A stretch of DNA of 64,000 nucleotides from Aerococcus loyolae (GCF_002871915.2 NZ_CP126958.1:1116001-1180000), one strand, 5' to 3'. Positions 39,008-48,787 are shown, numbered from the stretch's first letter. Program-made: numbers and translations. The notes: generated by a model from the letters alone, not told the origin.

Positions 39008-40360
39008 TTAACGCATAGTAACAAATTCTTCCGCTCCAGTTGGATGGAGGGCAATGGTTTGATCGAATTGCTTCTTCGTCGCCCCCATTGAGATAGCCAC
39101 TGCAAAGCCTTGTAACATTTCATCAGCACCAAAACCAATTCCATGAAGACCAATAATTTTTTCCTCATCCCCTAGACAGACCAACTTCATATAGATATTT
39201 TCCCGGTTAGAGGTCATTCCTGAGATCATTGAGGTAAAGTTGGTGTCATAAGTGGTAATCTTTTGTCCTTCAAAGGCTTGCTTAGCCGATTCCTCGGTGT
39301 AGCCCATGGTAATAATTGGTGGGTGAGCAAAAACAATGGAAGGAACCATATTATAGTCTAAATAGAAGGCTTCTTGACCATTAAATAGATGATCTGATAG
39401 TGTCCGTCCTACCTTAATAGCTACAGGAGTTAATTCCACCTTGCCAATCACATCACCAAAGGCATAGACCTTGTCCGCGGTCGTATTATGGTAGTCATCG
39501 ACCTTGATGTAACCCTTATCGGTTAACTCGATAGAGGTGTTTTCTAAGCCAAGATTTTCCGTGTTCGGTTGACGACCAATGGCATAAAGTACTCGGTCAC
39601 TAAGGACTTCATCATCTTCTTTAAAAGTAGTTTTAAAGGCACCGTCTGCGGTTTTCTCAATTTTGGTCACATTATGGTTGCTGAGCACGGTAATGCCCTG
39701 TTTTTTCATATTTTCCATTAGGGATTCTGTGATTTTAGGCTCATATTGACGGAGAGGCGTTTCATGACGAACGGCTAGCGTCACATCAACCCCAAATTCT
39801 TGCAACATACCGGCCATTTCTACAGCAATATAACCTGCGCCTACAATCAGTAAGGATTCTGGTAAGTCATCCCAGTTAAAGACATCATCACTCACATCCA
39901 CTAAGTCAATGCCAGGAATACCTTCAGGTAAGGCAGGACGGCCACCAGTGAGGACACTAATATGTTCGCCGTAAATTTGTTCGCCATCGACTTCGACAAT
40001 ATGATCTTCAACAAATTTAGCATAACCCTTTTTGTAGTGGGTGCCCCGACTTTCAAAGCCTTTGAAGTAAGAATTGTGGACCCGGTCAATATATTCATCC
40101 CGGTGTTTTTTCAAAGTTTGAAAATCAAAGTTCTTCAAGGGCGCATCAATGCCGTAATCAGGAGCATAGTCTCTTAGTAATTCCAGAATATGAGCCCCGT
40201 ACCACATGCCTTTTTTAGGGACACAGCCTCGGTTGACACAGGTACCGCCCACTTCATCTTTTTCAATGATGAGCGTCTTAGCTCCATATTCGGCTGCCCG
40301 GTTAGCAGAAGCAATCCCGGCACTACCTCCACCAATAACTATATAATCAAATCTTTCCAT
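39008..40360 (-). CDS. gor: Glutathione-disulfide reductase (class I pyridine nucleotide-disulfide oxidoreductase)
   Basis: 450 residues. FAD motif VIGGGSAGIASA. The redox disulfide is Cys41/Cys46 in GGTCVNRGCVPKK. NAD(P)-binding motif VGAGYIAVEMAG is followed by an Arg in VRHETPLR, favouring NADPH. The C-terminal ALHPTGAEEF carries the active-site His-Glu. These fit glutathione reductase better than lipoamide dehydrogenase or mercuric reductase. It would keep imported glutathione reduced under H2O2 stress. Its start overlaps the upstream C39-like gene by 22 bases, so the two are translated together. Confidence 0.88.
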   Translation of the reverse strand: MERFDYIVIGGGSAGIASANRAAEYGAKTLIIEKDEVGGTCVNRGCVPKKGMWYGAHILELLRDYAPDYGIDAPLKNFDFQTLKKHRDEYIDRVHNSYFKGFESRGTHYKKGYAKFVEDHIVEVDGEQIYGEHISVLTGGRPALPEGIPGIDLVDVSDDVFNWDDLPESLLIVGAGYIAVEMAGMLQEFGVDVTLAVRHETPLRQYEPKITESLMENMKKQGITVLSNHNVTKIEKTADGAFKTTFKEDDEVLSDRVLYAIGRQPNTENLGLENTSIELTDKGYIKVDDYHNTTADKVYAFGDVIGKVELTPVAIKVGRTLSDHLFNGQEAFYLDYNMVPSIVFAHPPIITMGYTEESAKQAFEGQKITTYDTNFTSMISGMTSNRENIYMKLVCLGDEEKIIGLHGIGFGADEMLQGFAVAISMGATKKQFDQTIALHPTGAEEFVTMR

Positions 40361-41031
40361 TCGTTAAAATCCTTTCCTAGAAAACGACGTTTCTCTTGAG
40401 CTTCTTTAACGGCTTCATGGGCTTGATAGGCCCGACTTGGAATAAAATCAATGCCTTGTTTTCTTTGCAGCTGATTTATTTTTTCTGCATCACTAATATA
40501 GACATCAGCCGTCACTTCCTCCTTAGCTGTTAAATAACAGTAGGTCAAGCTTTGACTGGCAGGCACTTCAACCTGACTACGCCCTTGGTTATCATAGGCT
40601 AGGTAGATGAGTTGGCCAGCTGGGTTATATTTGTAGGCATATACCACAATCCAATGGTTGCCATAGCTACTTTTTAGCGGTTTTTGAAGACCCACAATAA
40701 ATGGCCCATAACCCTGGTCGATCAAATCTGGCAAATTAATCTCAGTCAGTAAGCCCGCCTTGACTTGATAAGGCATATTTTCACAGAACATGGATAAAGC
40801 TAAGGCGATATCCCAAATAAAACTTCCGCGATAAGGTCGCTTATCATCAACAATTTCTTTAAAACCTGCTACTAAAGTGTCCTTATCTAAGTCAACCCCG
40901 GTGTCTTTGAGGGTATGATAATGTACCAGGACACTACAGCAGTAGGACCCACAAATTCCTGGATTGCTAGAGTTCTTCCAGGAGCGATAGCGGTTAAACG
41001 CCTTGGGATCCAAGCCTTTCCAATCTGTCAT
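40339..41031 (-). CDS. C39-like cysteine-peptidase-fold protein, function unknown
   Basis: 230 residues, no signal peptide, no membrane span. GICGSYCC (Cys27 or its neighbours), GNHWIVVYAY (His126) and LAYDNQG (Asp147/Asn148) give a Cys-His-Asp/Asn order spaced like papain-fold C39 peptidases and transglutaminase-like proteins. The region between 41 and 120 is not recognised. It is the first gene of a two-gene unit with gor, overlapping by 22 bases. That coupling suggests thiol or peptide chemistry, for example glutathione turnover, but this is only a guess. Good ribosome-binding site (GAGGCGAG). Confidence 0.65.
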   Translation of the reverse strand: MTDWKGLDPKAFNRYRSWKNSSNPGICGSYCCSVLVHYHTLKDTGVDLDKDTLVAGFKEIVDDKRPYRGSFIWDIALALSMFCENMPYQVKAGLLTEINLPDLIDQGYGPFIVGLQKPLKSSYGNHWIVVYAYKYNPAGQLIYLAYDNQGRSQVEVPASQSLTYCYLTAKEEVTADVYISDAEKINQLQRKQGIDFIPSRAYQAHEAVKEAQEKRRFLGKDFNEWKDLII

Positions 41032-41215
41032 TCTACTCGCCTCTTTCTATATAAGTTTATTCTAGCATGTTTATTGTCGATCTAAAACGAAAGCGCTCAA
41101 TCACTTATAAATAATTTTAAAAAATTAGCTAAAGATGCTTAAAATGATTGTAATTTAAGCTGATTTAGGCTAAAGTTTAAAGGATTGATACTCTTTCTGA
41201 AAGTAGGTGACTTAC

Positions 41216-42412
41216 TTGCTAGAAGATGGCAAAGCCTTCTTACCAGGAGCAATTCAATCCATACTGATGACCATCTTATTGGTCAGCCTGTTCTTTCCAT
41301 TTTATATAACCATTGTTGTTTTTGGGGTTGTTTTTATCTTGTTGTTGGCAACAGGAATGCTATCGGCCAAACACTGGCCAGATGACCCTTTAATCACAAG
41401 TTTATTTTCCTTCCCTTTTTATGCCTTTTTAATCTCCATTGTGCATGAAAATTGGGTGGGTGGACTGATCTCAGTTGGTTTATTAATTGCCCTTATTTAT
41501 TCGATTTATTATACGAAGCAGGTTCGACCTGAATATCTGTCCGAAATCGTAAACATTACTTTAATTGCAAGTATTATCATTTTTATCTTTACCCTCTTAG
41601 AGCACTTTAATATTATCTCGGAATGGGATTATACCTTTATTTCTCCGGCTATGAATAAGGTGCATCCTGACCGGGTAGAGGCCACATTTTTTAACCCGAA
41701 TTATTTCGCTATGATGCTGGAATTCTTCATCGTTATCGCTATGTATCGAATGAAAACTACCAAGCATCTGGCTAAAAAATTAACCTGTCTCTTTTTAATT
41801 GCTTGTAATTTACTGGCCATTGTTTATACAGGCTGCCGGACCAGTGCCATCGTGATTATTGGCGCCTCTTATGTCTTCTTTTATGTGATTGGCTATAAGA
41901 AAACCGCTATTTATTCCCTACTGGGCCTGAGTATCTTAGGACTGATTGCTTGGGGGATGGGCCTTATGCCCCGCTTTGACGACTTGGCCTATGCCTTTTC
42001 CGACCGCTTCGACATCTGGCAAACTGGCTGGCAGGCCTTTAAGGATAACGTATGGTTTGGCCAAGGTCCCTTGACCTATATGCATGTTTACAGTGAATAC
42101 ACCACCAAGTATACCCAGCATGCCCATAATATCTTCCTAGATACGCTCTTATCCTATGGTATCATCGGGTCGAGCCTCCTGGTCTATCCCCTATACCGAC
42201 TAGGAAAGATGCTCAATGAGATGCGGCGATATTCAAGTATCCGTCCCGAACTCGCCTTAATCTGTAGTTTGCTCAGTGTGGTATTAATCCATGGGCTAAC
42301 GGATGTGACGATCTTTTGGATCCAAACCGCTGGCTTACTGATGGCCATTGTATTAGTCGGTCCTAACCTCCTTAAGACAGCCAAGGAAAAAACAAATCAC
42401 TTAGAAGAATAG
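41216..42412 (+). CDS. O-antigen ligase/polymerase family membrane protein
   Basis: About 398 residues with about ten hydrophobic spans and a large extracellular loop before the last spans. WQTGWQAFKDNVWFGQGPLTYMHVY followed by YTQHAHNIFLDTLLSYGIIG is the Wzy_C (O-antigen ligase-like) signature with its conserved His pair. In Gram-positives such proteins polymerise or transfer surface glycans. No other polysaccharide genes are adjacent. No ATG start is available: TTG at 41216 is placed after AGGTGA, while GTG at 41207 has a weaker site, so the start is uncertain by three codons. Confidence 0.8.
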   Translation: MLEDGKAFLPGAIQSILMTILLVSLFFPFYITIVVFGVVFILLLATGMLSAKHWPDDPLITSLFSFPFYAFLISIVHENWVGGLISVGLLIALIYSIYYTKQVRPEYLSEIVNITLIASIIIFIFTLLEHFNIISEWDYTFISPAMNKVHPDRVEATFFNPNYFAMMLEFFIVIAMYRMKTTKHLAKKLTCLFLIACNLLAIVYTGCRTSAIVIIGASYVFFYVIGYKKTAIYSLLGLSILGLIAWGMGLMPRFDDLAYAFSDRFDIWQTGWQAFKDNVWFGQGPLTYMHVYSEYTTKYTQHAHNIFLDTLLSYGIIGSSLLVYPLYRLGKMLNEMRRYSSIRPELALICSLLSVVLIHGLTDVTIFWIQTAGLLMAIVLVGPNLLKTAKEKTNHLEE

Positions 42413-42430
42413 AAAATCACTTCAACAATA

Positions 42431-42472
42431 TAAGGAGCTCAATTTACTGACAGTAGATTGAGCTCCTTTTTT
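42431..42472 (+). terminator. Terminator of the O-antigen ligase-like gene
   Basis: AAGGAGCTCAAT (42432-42443) pairs with ATTGAGCTCCTT, with inner TACTG/GTA, followed by T. Confidence 0.88.
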
Positions 42473-42487
42473 ATTGCCTTTTATTAA

Positions 42488-42516
42488 TAAAAAAGCACCC
42501 CGCTAAGCGAGGTGCT
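42488..42516 (-). terminator. Terminator of surface-protein gene 1
   Basis: On the minus strand AGCACC and CGC pair with GCG and GGTGCT, followed by TTTTTTATT. 25 bases beyond the stop codon. Confidence 0.85.
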
Positions 42517-42540
42517 GGAAGAGAAGCTAATCAGTGATGA

Positions 42541-45500
42541 TTAGTCTTCTTTTTTCTTTTTACCTAAAGCAAGGATGGAACCAGTTCCGATCAGAGCTAA
42601 AGCTAATGAGCTAGCTATACCTTCAACTGCGCCGGTTTGAGGCAGTTGGGTATGGACTTGAGTAGGCGCTGCTTGAGGCTTGCTCTTATCTTTTGTAGCA
42701 GGAGTTTGAGTCTTGACGGAAACTGTCTTATCGTCTGTTTTAACAGGATCGTCATTGCTTTCTGGCTCTGGATCAGGTCTTACTTCATCTTCAACTTCAG
42801 GTTTTTCTTCGGGCTGTGGTTCAGGTTGAGGTGTTGGAACTGGTGTCACACCACTTCCGTCTTTTTTCTCTACCGTAACCGTAACTGTTACCGTTTCACT
42901 TGAACCATCAGGATAGGTGACGGTGACAGATTTTTCAATCTTGTCGCCTGGTTTGGCGTCCGCTGGAACTTCGACAACGACTGCGCCAGTTTCTGGGTCA
43001 ACCGTGATGCCAGTTTCGCCAGCGCCGGGTTTGAAGCTGGTGCCAGCTGGTGGGTTGACCACTTTGCCATCTTCGTCTCTAAAGATAGGTTCACCGATTT
43101 CAACCTTGTCGCCGGGTTGACCGGAACCTGGTTTATATTCAGGCTCGTAGATATCCTTGTCTTGTTTGACACTTGGACGACCGGTCGTCGTCACTGTGGT
43201 CTTCACAGGGTCGCCGGTCCGAGTTTCGACAGAGCCATCTGGATTGGTATAGTCCTTAGATGGGATGATTGTGAGCGTGTCACCACTTCCTTGACGAGGA
43301 ACTTCGATGGTGAAGTCGCCATTATCGTCAGAAGTGCCGGTGCCAATGGTCTTACCGTCCTTGTCTTTGACTTCAATGGTCGTATTTGGAACGGTGGTCT
43401 TACCGGTGACAGTGGTTTTGTCTGAACCGGGTTCGTTCTTGGCCCCTGGATTGGTAATTTGTGGGGTTTCCTTAACCACGGTTTCAGCCCCACCTTGAGG
43501 ATTGCCTTGGTCGTCAGTGACAGGCTTGAAGTTGCCTTGATCATCCTTCTTACCAGGGACAATACTAATCTTGTCACCAGGATTTTGTTTTGGTACATCG
43601 ATCTTAAGATTACCTTGGTCGTCAGAAGTCCCGGTGCCGATGGTGTTACCATCCTTATCCTTGACTTCCACATCAGTGTTTGGTGTTGTCTTGCCAGTCA
43701 CTGTAGTGGTGTCTTGGCCAGGTTGGTTTTCAGCACCTGGTTCGGTAACACGTGGGAAGCTGTCTTCATTCTTCGGATCGGTGCCGCGATCTTTTTCCTC
43801 TTGGTCAGTCCAGCCGTCGTTGTCATCGTCCTTGTCGCCTTGGTCGATACCTGGAACATTTGGATTGTTTGGATCTTCAGGCATGCCGGAATCCTTGTCA
43901 GGTTGGCCGTCCTTATCGGTATTGCGGTAAACAGTGATGGTCGATTCAGCGGTCACTGGGTTACCGTCTGCATCGTTGACAGGCTTGCCGTCTTTGTCTA
44001 GGACAGAAACTTCAACAGTAATGGTCCGGGTTTCTTCTTCAGGAGCCCAGTCGGTAATTTCCGGTTGGCCGGTCACTTGGCCAGTTTCTGGATCCACAGT
44101 CAGACCTGGATAAGTGTCTTGGCCATTGATGGTCACTTTGACGCTTCCACCTTCTGGAACATTGTCCGCTTGTGGGGTAACTGGGGTAATGTCTTTACCT
44201 TCCAGAGCGTTTTGTGATTTTGGTGTGACTTTGACACTGACTACAGCTGGAGCGTCTTCAGTAACCGTCGTTTCCACAGGATCGCCGGTCCGGGTTTCTG
44301 TTGAGCCGTCTGGGTTGGTGTAGTCCTTAGATGGGATGACAGAAACCTTGTCGCCTGGGTTTTGACGAGGCACTTCGATAGTGAAGTCGCCATTTTCGTC
44401 AGAAGTACCGGTGCCGATAGTATTGCCATCTTTGTCCTTCACTTCAGCGGTTGAATTTGGAACGGTTGTCTTACCGGTCACCTTAGTTTGGTCTGAACCG
44501 GGCTCGTTCTTGGCCCCTGGATTAGTGATTTGTGGGGTCTCCTTAACCACGGTTTCAGCGCCACCGCGAGGCTTACCTTGGTCATCTTTAATTGGTGTAA
44601 AGTTGCCTTGGCCGTCCTTCTTACCTGGGATGATGCTTACCTTGTTGCCAGGATTTTGCTTAGGCACATCGATAGTCACCTTACCGTTTTCATCGGAAGT
44701 GCCGGTACCGATGGTGTTTCCATCCTTGTCCTTAACTTCCACATCGGTGTTTGGCGTGGTCTTGCCGGTAACTGTTGTCGTGTCCTTACCTGGTTCGTTT
44801 TCAGCGCCGGGTTCGGTCACTTGTGGGAAGTCGTTTTGGTCTTTCGGATCGGTGCCGCGATCTTTTTCATCTTGGTCGGTCCAACCGTCGTTGTCATCGT
44901 CCTTGTCACCTTGGTCGATGCCTGGGACATTTGGATTATTTAGATCCTCTGGCATGCCGGAATCCTTGTCAGGTTGGCCGTCCTTGTCGGTATCGCGGTA
45001 AATAGTGATAGTTGATTCTGCGGTCACTGGGTTACCATCTCCACCACGAACTGCTTGGCCATCCTTGTCTTGAACTTCAGCGGTTACAGTAATGGTCCGG
45101 GTTTCTTCTTCAGGAGCCCAGTCGGTAATTTCCGGTTGGCCGGTCACTTGGCCAGTTTCTGGATCCACAGTCAGACCTGGATAAGTGTCTCGGCCATCGA
45201 TGGTCACTTTGACGCTGCCGCCTTCTGGCACATTGTCCGCTTGTGGGGTAACTGGGGTAATATCCTTACCTTCCAGAGCGTTTTGTGATTTAGGGGTCAC
45301 TTCAACGCTGGATTCCGCTGGCCTTTCAGCCGGATTTGGATTCGTTACAGTCACTTTAACGGTCCGTTGAATGGCTTCGTCGGTTGGTTGACCTTGGCTA
45401 TCCTTTTGGCCGGTGCCAGTTGAGGTGATTTCAACAGGAATTTCAACGACTTTTTCGGTTTCACCTGGTTGGAAGTCTACGTTTGGTGTACCAACTAAAT

Positions 45501-48500
45501 TACCATCTTCATCAACAGTGAGGCCGTCGACTGGTGCTGGTGTGGTCACCTTAGCGCCAGGTTTATTTGGTGTTACCACCTTAGTATTGGCAGGCACTTC
45601 TTGACCGTTAGTTGCCGTCACATCTGTCGTTTGCGCATCGAGGCCGTCCCATACCTTAGACGCGTCATCGTCCTTATCTGGAATGCCGTCGTTATCATCA
45701 TCTTCATCGTTTTGGTCGGCTTGACCATCGCCGTCTGTGTCACGAAGTACTGTCACATTGATTGGTTCAGTCGCTTCATTGCCGGCAGGGTCCACCGCCT
45801 TAACGGTCGCTGGGAAGTCGCGGGACTCATCTTGGTCATCCGCCCATTGCACCGTACCCGCTGGAACCGTCCCTTCGATCTGCTTGGTCTCAGGATTGTA
45901 AGTCAAGCCCTCAGGTAGGCCGTCAACCGTCACAGTTGCTTCCGGATCATCGGTTGTCACAGTGACTGGGTCGATTGGCTGCCCTTCCGTCGCTTGGATA
46001 TCCTTAGCGGAAACGGTGATGGTTGGAGCGGTAGTGTCGGCTGGCGTGACTGGTGTTGCACTGGCGACAAAATCCTTAGGACCAGTAATGACTTGGCTTG
46101 GGTCTTCATTCCATTGAGGGTTTTCATAATTTTCCTCTGCGCTTAGGCTTGGAATATGGTCTGGCGAAAGCTTGGCTTGGTCTTTGACATCGTAAGCTTT
46201 CTTGCCAAAGTCAACCACACCCTCAGCTGGGGTTAAAGTCACCCGGTGGTAGCCATCAGGGGTTGCCTCATCTTCCTTACCTGTCCGGTCGATCACATCT
46301 GGTGCTGACACCTTAACAGGAGCTGTGACTTGGTCTTGTGAGCCATCTTCATAAGTCACGGTGACAGGGACTTCAATGGTTTCCCCTGGTGTCTTAGAAG
46401 TTTCAGAAGCTGGGATAGTGATGGCACCGGTATTTGGATCGATGGATGCACCACGTGTTGGTGTAGTGATGGTAAAGGCAGGATTAGCTGGGTCTTTGGA
46501 TAGAGGAACCTCGCTAGTTTCCACTGGCGCTTCAGTACCATCATCAGCCAATTTCACAAAGTTTGGTGCATCAACCTTAGCTTCGTGGCCAAACTCAACT
46601 GGTGTTTCTTTATAGCTTGGTTGGTGCAAGTTGGCGTCCTTGTATTTCACAATAAAGGAATCCGCAGCTAATTGGTTGCCACCTGACTCGAAAACTGCCC
46701 GGATGATTTCCCCATCTCGTAATTTCAGCTGTTGAGCTTCTTCGATGGTCTTAGGCAAGTCGTAGGTATCGTCGGTGCCAGCCACTAATTGGGTGACAGG
46801 TGTTTCTTTGAGGACGTCCCCTTCTTCGTTATACCAAACAATCTTGTTGTTGAAGCCAGCTGGTGGTAATTGGGCCCCACGCAAGTCAGCCTGAGCGGTA
46901 TCATTCAAGCCGGCTGGTTTATCGGTATCGTTGAAGTTGGTGATTTCGAGGTCGATCACGACATTGGGTACCACTGCATGGTTGACATTGTACCAACCAT
47001 ATGGGCCACGGACATAACCTGCTGTTTCAGAACCTGGAACAGCTTGAGGGACAAAGCTTTGGTTCCCAGCTGGACTTCTGAAGACTGGCGTTGTGAACCC
47101 ATTATAGGCATTCACTAAGTTGCCATCCCGGTCAAAGATCTGCATATACATGTATTCGGTATTATTTTCATCCATGTTTTTATTGTCAAAACGGATGGAA
47201 TAACGGCCCTCTTCATTGGTATAAGAATACTTGGTTTCTTGAATGGCATCAGGATTATTTAACAAGAAGTCTTTGGCTGCTTTAGCGCGTTGGCTTTGAG
47301 GTAAGGAGTTAACAGCAGATTCATAAGCGGCAGAGCCTTCCTTAGACAAGTAGGAAGCGACCACCTTGTAACCAGCTGCTTCAACATCCCGGCTATTGTT
47401 ATTCGGGCCGGTCGCACTATTGGCATAGTCGCCCGCACCCGTTTCTAGCCAAACCCGACCAGACACACTATTGTCGCTGCGACGGAGAACAGCTGGGTTA
47501 TTGATTGGGCCTTCTGGATCTTCTACCCATTCACTCTCAGGTCGGTGCATGTAAGCCCCACCTTGTTCGATCATAAAGATCCCAGTCCGTTGCATGTTGG
47601 TGCCGAGTAGTGGGAATTGCCCTAAGTTTTTATTAGTCGCTGAACCCACAAATGATCCGGGGAAGAAGCCCCCTGCTTGACGGAACATGGTCACCCGGTT
47701 GCCGGTATCTGGATCAAAGTAATCTGGAATCCATAGGCGGTAGTATTGGTCACCCTTAGCGGAATACTTATGTTCCACTCCATTGGCGTCAATCCAACCC
47801 TCTCTTAAGTCAAAAGCATAAGCCCCTGGCCCTGCCTGACTCCCATCAACTTGTGATAATTGATTAGTCGTTTGTGCCCGATAAAGTGGGGAAACCGCAC
47901 CATCGGTATCGATCCACTGCATGTAGACATCTGTACCTTCAGCGACTTCGGTCAACCCATTGGCCATGGTCGATGGCACCCCTTTGTCGGCAATCCAAGC
48001 ACGCCCTGATAGGGTATTGGCAGCATTAGACATATCGGTCGCGGATTTGATGTAACCGTTAGCGATAGCGTCCGCATCAATGGCATCGACTTTCTTTTGA
48101 TTATTAGCACGATCTTCGCCCGGCTGGTTTTCAGCTGGTGCTTCTGTATCGCTTCCCTCAGCAGCATAAGTTACAGGAGAAACTTTTTCTTCTTCCTTAT
48201 CAGCATCAGCCGGTTGATCGACAGTTTCTTCTGCAGGTGCATTTTCTGCAGGTGTTTCTTCTGAAACTACAGGGGCTTCTTCTGATTCTGCTGGTGTTTC
48301 AGCCGGAGCTTCCTCTGCTGCAGCTGTCGCTTCTGTGGAAGCTGGCTCTTCAACGGCAGGCGCACCTTCTGTTACGGGAGCTGCTTCCCCTTCAGAACCT
48401 TTCCCCTCTTCCACTGGTGTTGATACTTCTTCACTTGTATTTACTTCTTCAGTTGCTGCTTGAACAACTGCTGCATCACCCGCGAACAAGAGGCCTGCTG

Positions 48501-48606
48501 CCACAGCAACGGAGGCCGCGCCTACACTTAAACGTTTAATGGAGTAGCGATAGAACTTATTGCCCTGCTTCTTCTTTTTCACTTGGTAGTTATTTTTTCC
48601 AACCAT
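42541..48606 (-). CDS. YSIRK/LPQTG cell-wall-anchored surface protein 1 (2021 aa)
   Basis: A sortase substrate. Residues 1-50 form a YSIRK-type signal (YRYSIKRLSVGAASVAVAAG) cleaved after VQAA. An acidic Glu/Ala/Pro stretch runs to about 170. Next come SdrD B-like modules (LSGRAW near 197, VSGRVWLE near 378), Rib/Ig-like modules with DPNTGAITIP and YEDGSQ patterns, and thrombospondin type 3-like Asp-rich repeats (DTDGDGQADQND) that should bind Ca2+. A 357-residue block then occurs twice in tandem (about 1100-1456 and 1457-1813), each with one Asp-rich repeat and two invasin-like VTGKTTPN modules. It ends with a Pro/Glu linker, LPQTG at 1988-1992, a hydrophobic span and KKKKED. Probably an adhesin. 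The promoter carries an IS30 insertion. Paralogue of the 50890-59169 protein. Confidence 0.92.
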   Translation of the reverse strand: MVGKNNYQVKKKKQGNKFYRYSIKRLSVGAASVAVAAGLLFAGDAAVVQAATEEVNTSEEVSTPVEEGKGSEGEAAPVTEGAPAVEEPASTEATAAAEEAPAETPAESEEAPVVSEETPAENAPAEETVDQPADADKEEEKVSPVTYAAEGSDTEAPAENQPGEDRANNQKKVDAIDADAIANGYIKSATDMSNAANTLSGRAWIADKGVPSTMANGLTEVAEGTDVYMQWIDTDGAVSPLYRAQTTNQLSQVDGSQAGPGAYAFDLREGWIDANGVEHKYSAKGDQYYRLWIPDYFDPDTGNRVTMFRQAGGFFPGSFVGSATNKNLGQFPLLGTNMQRTGIFMIEQGGAYMHRPESEWVEDPEGPINNPAVLRRSDNSVSGRVWLETGAGDYANSATGPNNNSRDVEAAGYKVVASYLSKEGSAAYESAVNSLPQSQRAKAAKDFLLNNPDAIQETKYSYTNEEGRYSIRFDNKNMDENNTEYMYMQIFDRDGNLVNAYNGFTTPVFRSPAGNQSFVPQAVPGSETAGYVRGPYGWYNVNHAVVPNVVIDLEITNFNDTDKPAGLNDTAQADLRGAQLPPAGFNNKIVWYNEEGDVLKETPVTQLVAGTDDTYDLPKTIEEAQQLKLRDGEIIRAVFESGGNQLAADSFIVKYKDANLHQPSYKETPVEFGHEAKVDAPNFVKLADDGTEAPVETSEVPLSKDPANPAFTITTPTRGASIDPNTGAITIPASETSKTPGETIEVPVTVTYEDGSQDQVTAPVKVSAPDVIDRTGKEDEATPDGYHRVTLTPAEGVVDFGKKAYDVKDQAKLSPDHIPSLSAEENYENPQWNEDPSQVITGPKDFVASATPVTPADTTAPTITVSAKDIQATEGQPIDPVTVTTDDPEATVTVDGLPEGLTYNPETKQIEGTVPAGTVQWADDQDESRDFPATVKAVDPAGNEATEPINVTVLRDTDGDGQADQNDEDDDNDGIPDKDDDASKVWDGLDAQTTDVTATNGQEVPANTKVVTPNKPGAKVTTPAPVDGLTVDEDGNLVGTPNVDFQPGETEKVVEIPVEITSTGTGQKDSQGQPTDEAIQRTVKVTVTNPNPAERPAESSVEVTPKSQNALEGKDITPVTPQADNVPEGGSVKVTIDGRDTYPGLTVDPETGQVTGQPEITDWAPEEETRTITVTAEVQDKDGQAVRGGDGNPVTAESTITIYRDTDKDGQPDKDSGMPEDLNNPNVPGIDQGDKDDDNDGWTDQDEKDRGTDPKDQNDFPQVTEPGAENEPGKDTTTVTGKTTPNTDVEVKDKDGNTIGTGTSDENGKVTIDVPKQNPGNKVSIIPGKKDGQGNFTPIKDDQGKPRGGAETVVKETPQITNPGAKNEPGSDQTKVTGKTTVPNSTAEVKDKDGNTIGTGTSDENGDFTIEVPRQNPGDKVSVIPSKDYTNPDGSTETRTGDPVETTVTEDAPAVVSVKVTPKSQNALEGKDITPVTPQADNVPEGGSVKVTINGQDTYPGLTVDPETGQVTGQPEITDWAPEEETRTITVEVSVLDKDGKPVNDADGNPVTAESTITVYRNTDKDGQPDKDSGMPEDPNNPNVPGIDQGDKDDDNDGWTDQEEKDRGTDPKNEDSFPRVTEPGAENQPGQDTTTVTGKTTPNTDVEVKDKDGNTIGTGTSDDQGNLKIDVPKQNPGDKISIVPGKKDDQGNFKPVTDDQGNPQGGAETVVKETPQITNPGAKNEPGSDKTTVTGKTTVPNTTIEVKDKDGKTIGTGTSDDNGDFTIEVPRQGSGDTLTIIPSKDYTNPDGSVETRTGDPVKTTVTTTGRPSVKQDKDIYEPEYKPGSGQPGDKVEIGEPIFRDEDGKVVNPPAGTSFKPGAGETGITVDPETGAVVVEVPADAKPGDKIEKSVTVTYPDGSSETVTVTVTVEKKDGSGVTPVPTPQPEPQPEEKPEVEDEVRPDPEPESNDDPVKTDDKTVSVKTQTPATKDKSKPQAAPTQVHTQLPQTGAVEGIASSLALALIGTGSILALGKKKKED
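43161..45302 (-). repeat. Tandem 1071-bp repeat inside surface-protein gene 1
   Basis: Two in-frame copies, about 44232-45302 and 43161-44231. Anchor words such as the LEGKDI codons recur at exactly 1071 bp (45276 and 44205). The copies differ by scattered substitutions (for example GGDGNP versus DADGNP), so the duplication is not brand new. Confidence 0.85.
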
Positions 48607-48665
48607 ATGTGTCCTCCTTATACTCGTACATATTTGTTTTTTATAAATAAGAACTTCGTAAAGAT

Positions 48666-48694
48666 ATAGTACCTAAAAAAAAGGTAAATTGCAA
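48666..48694 (-). promoter_or_regulatory. Hybrid promoter of surface-protein gene 1 (IS30-derived -35)
   Basis: On the minus strand: -35 TTGCAA (48689-48694) lies inside the IS terminal repeat, the spacer is exactly 17 bases, and -10 TACTAT (48666-48671) lies in host DNA. The start codon is 60 bases downstream behind a TAAGGAGG site. Joining the flanks across the IS restores a different -35, TTGTAT with a 16-base spacer, so the element replaced the native -35. Confidence 0.6.
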
Positions 48695-48707
48695 TATCAA
48701 GTGCATA
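48683..48707 (+). repeat. IS30 terminal inverted repeat, transposase 3' side
   Basis: Begins GGTAAATTGCAATATC and ends AGTGCATA. It contains the TTGCAA that may act as -35 for the neighbouring surface-protein gene. Confidence 0.8.
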
Positions 48708-48787
48708 TTTATTTTAAAAAATCCCAGTGTCATGCCAAATAACTAAAAAGCTGATAAAGTCAATAATTCTTGGCCCGTTTTTCTCTA

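Noticed and set aside
41085..41105. Possible cre site (CGAAAGCGCTCAA) between the C39-like and O-antigen ligase-like genes
   Set aside because: Three mismatches to the consensus, including the invariant ends; no clear promoter relation.
43117..45918. Many long open frames opposite surface-protein gene 1 (up to 180 codons)
   Set aside because: They follow from the repetitive, stop-poor codon use of the Thr/Val/Asp-rich repeats. No ribosome-binding sites, and the peptides are repeats of the same complement.
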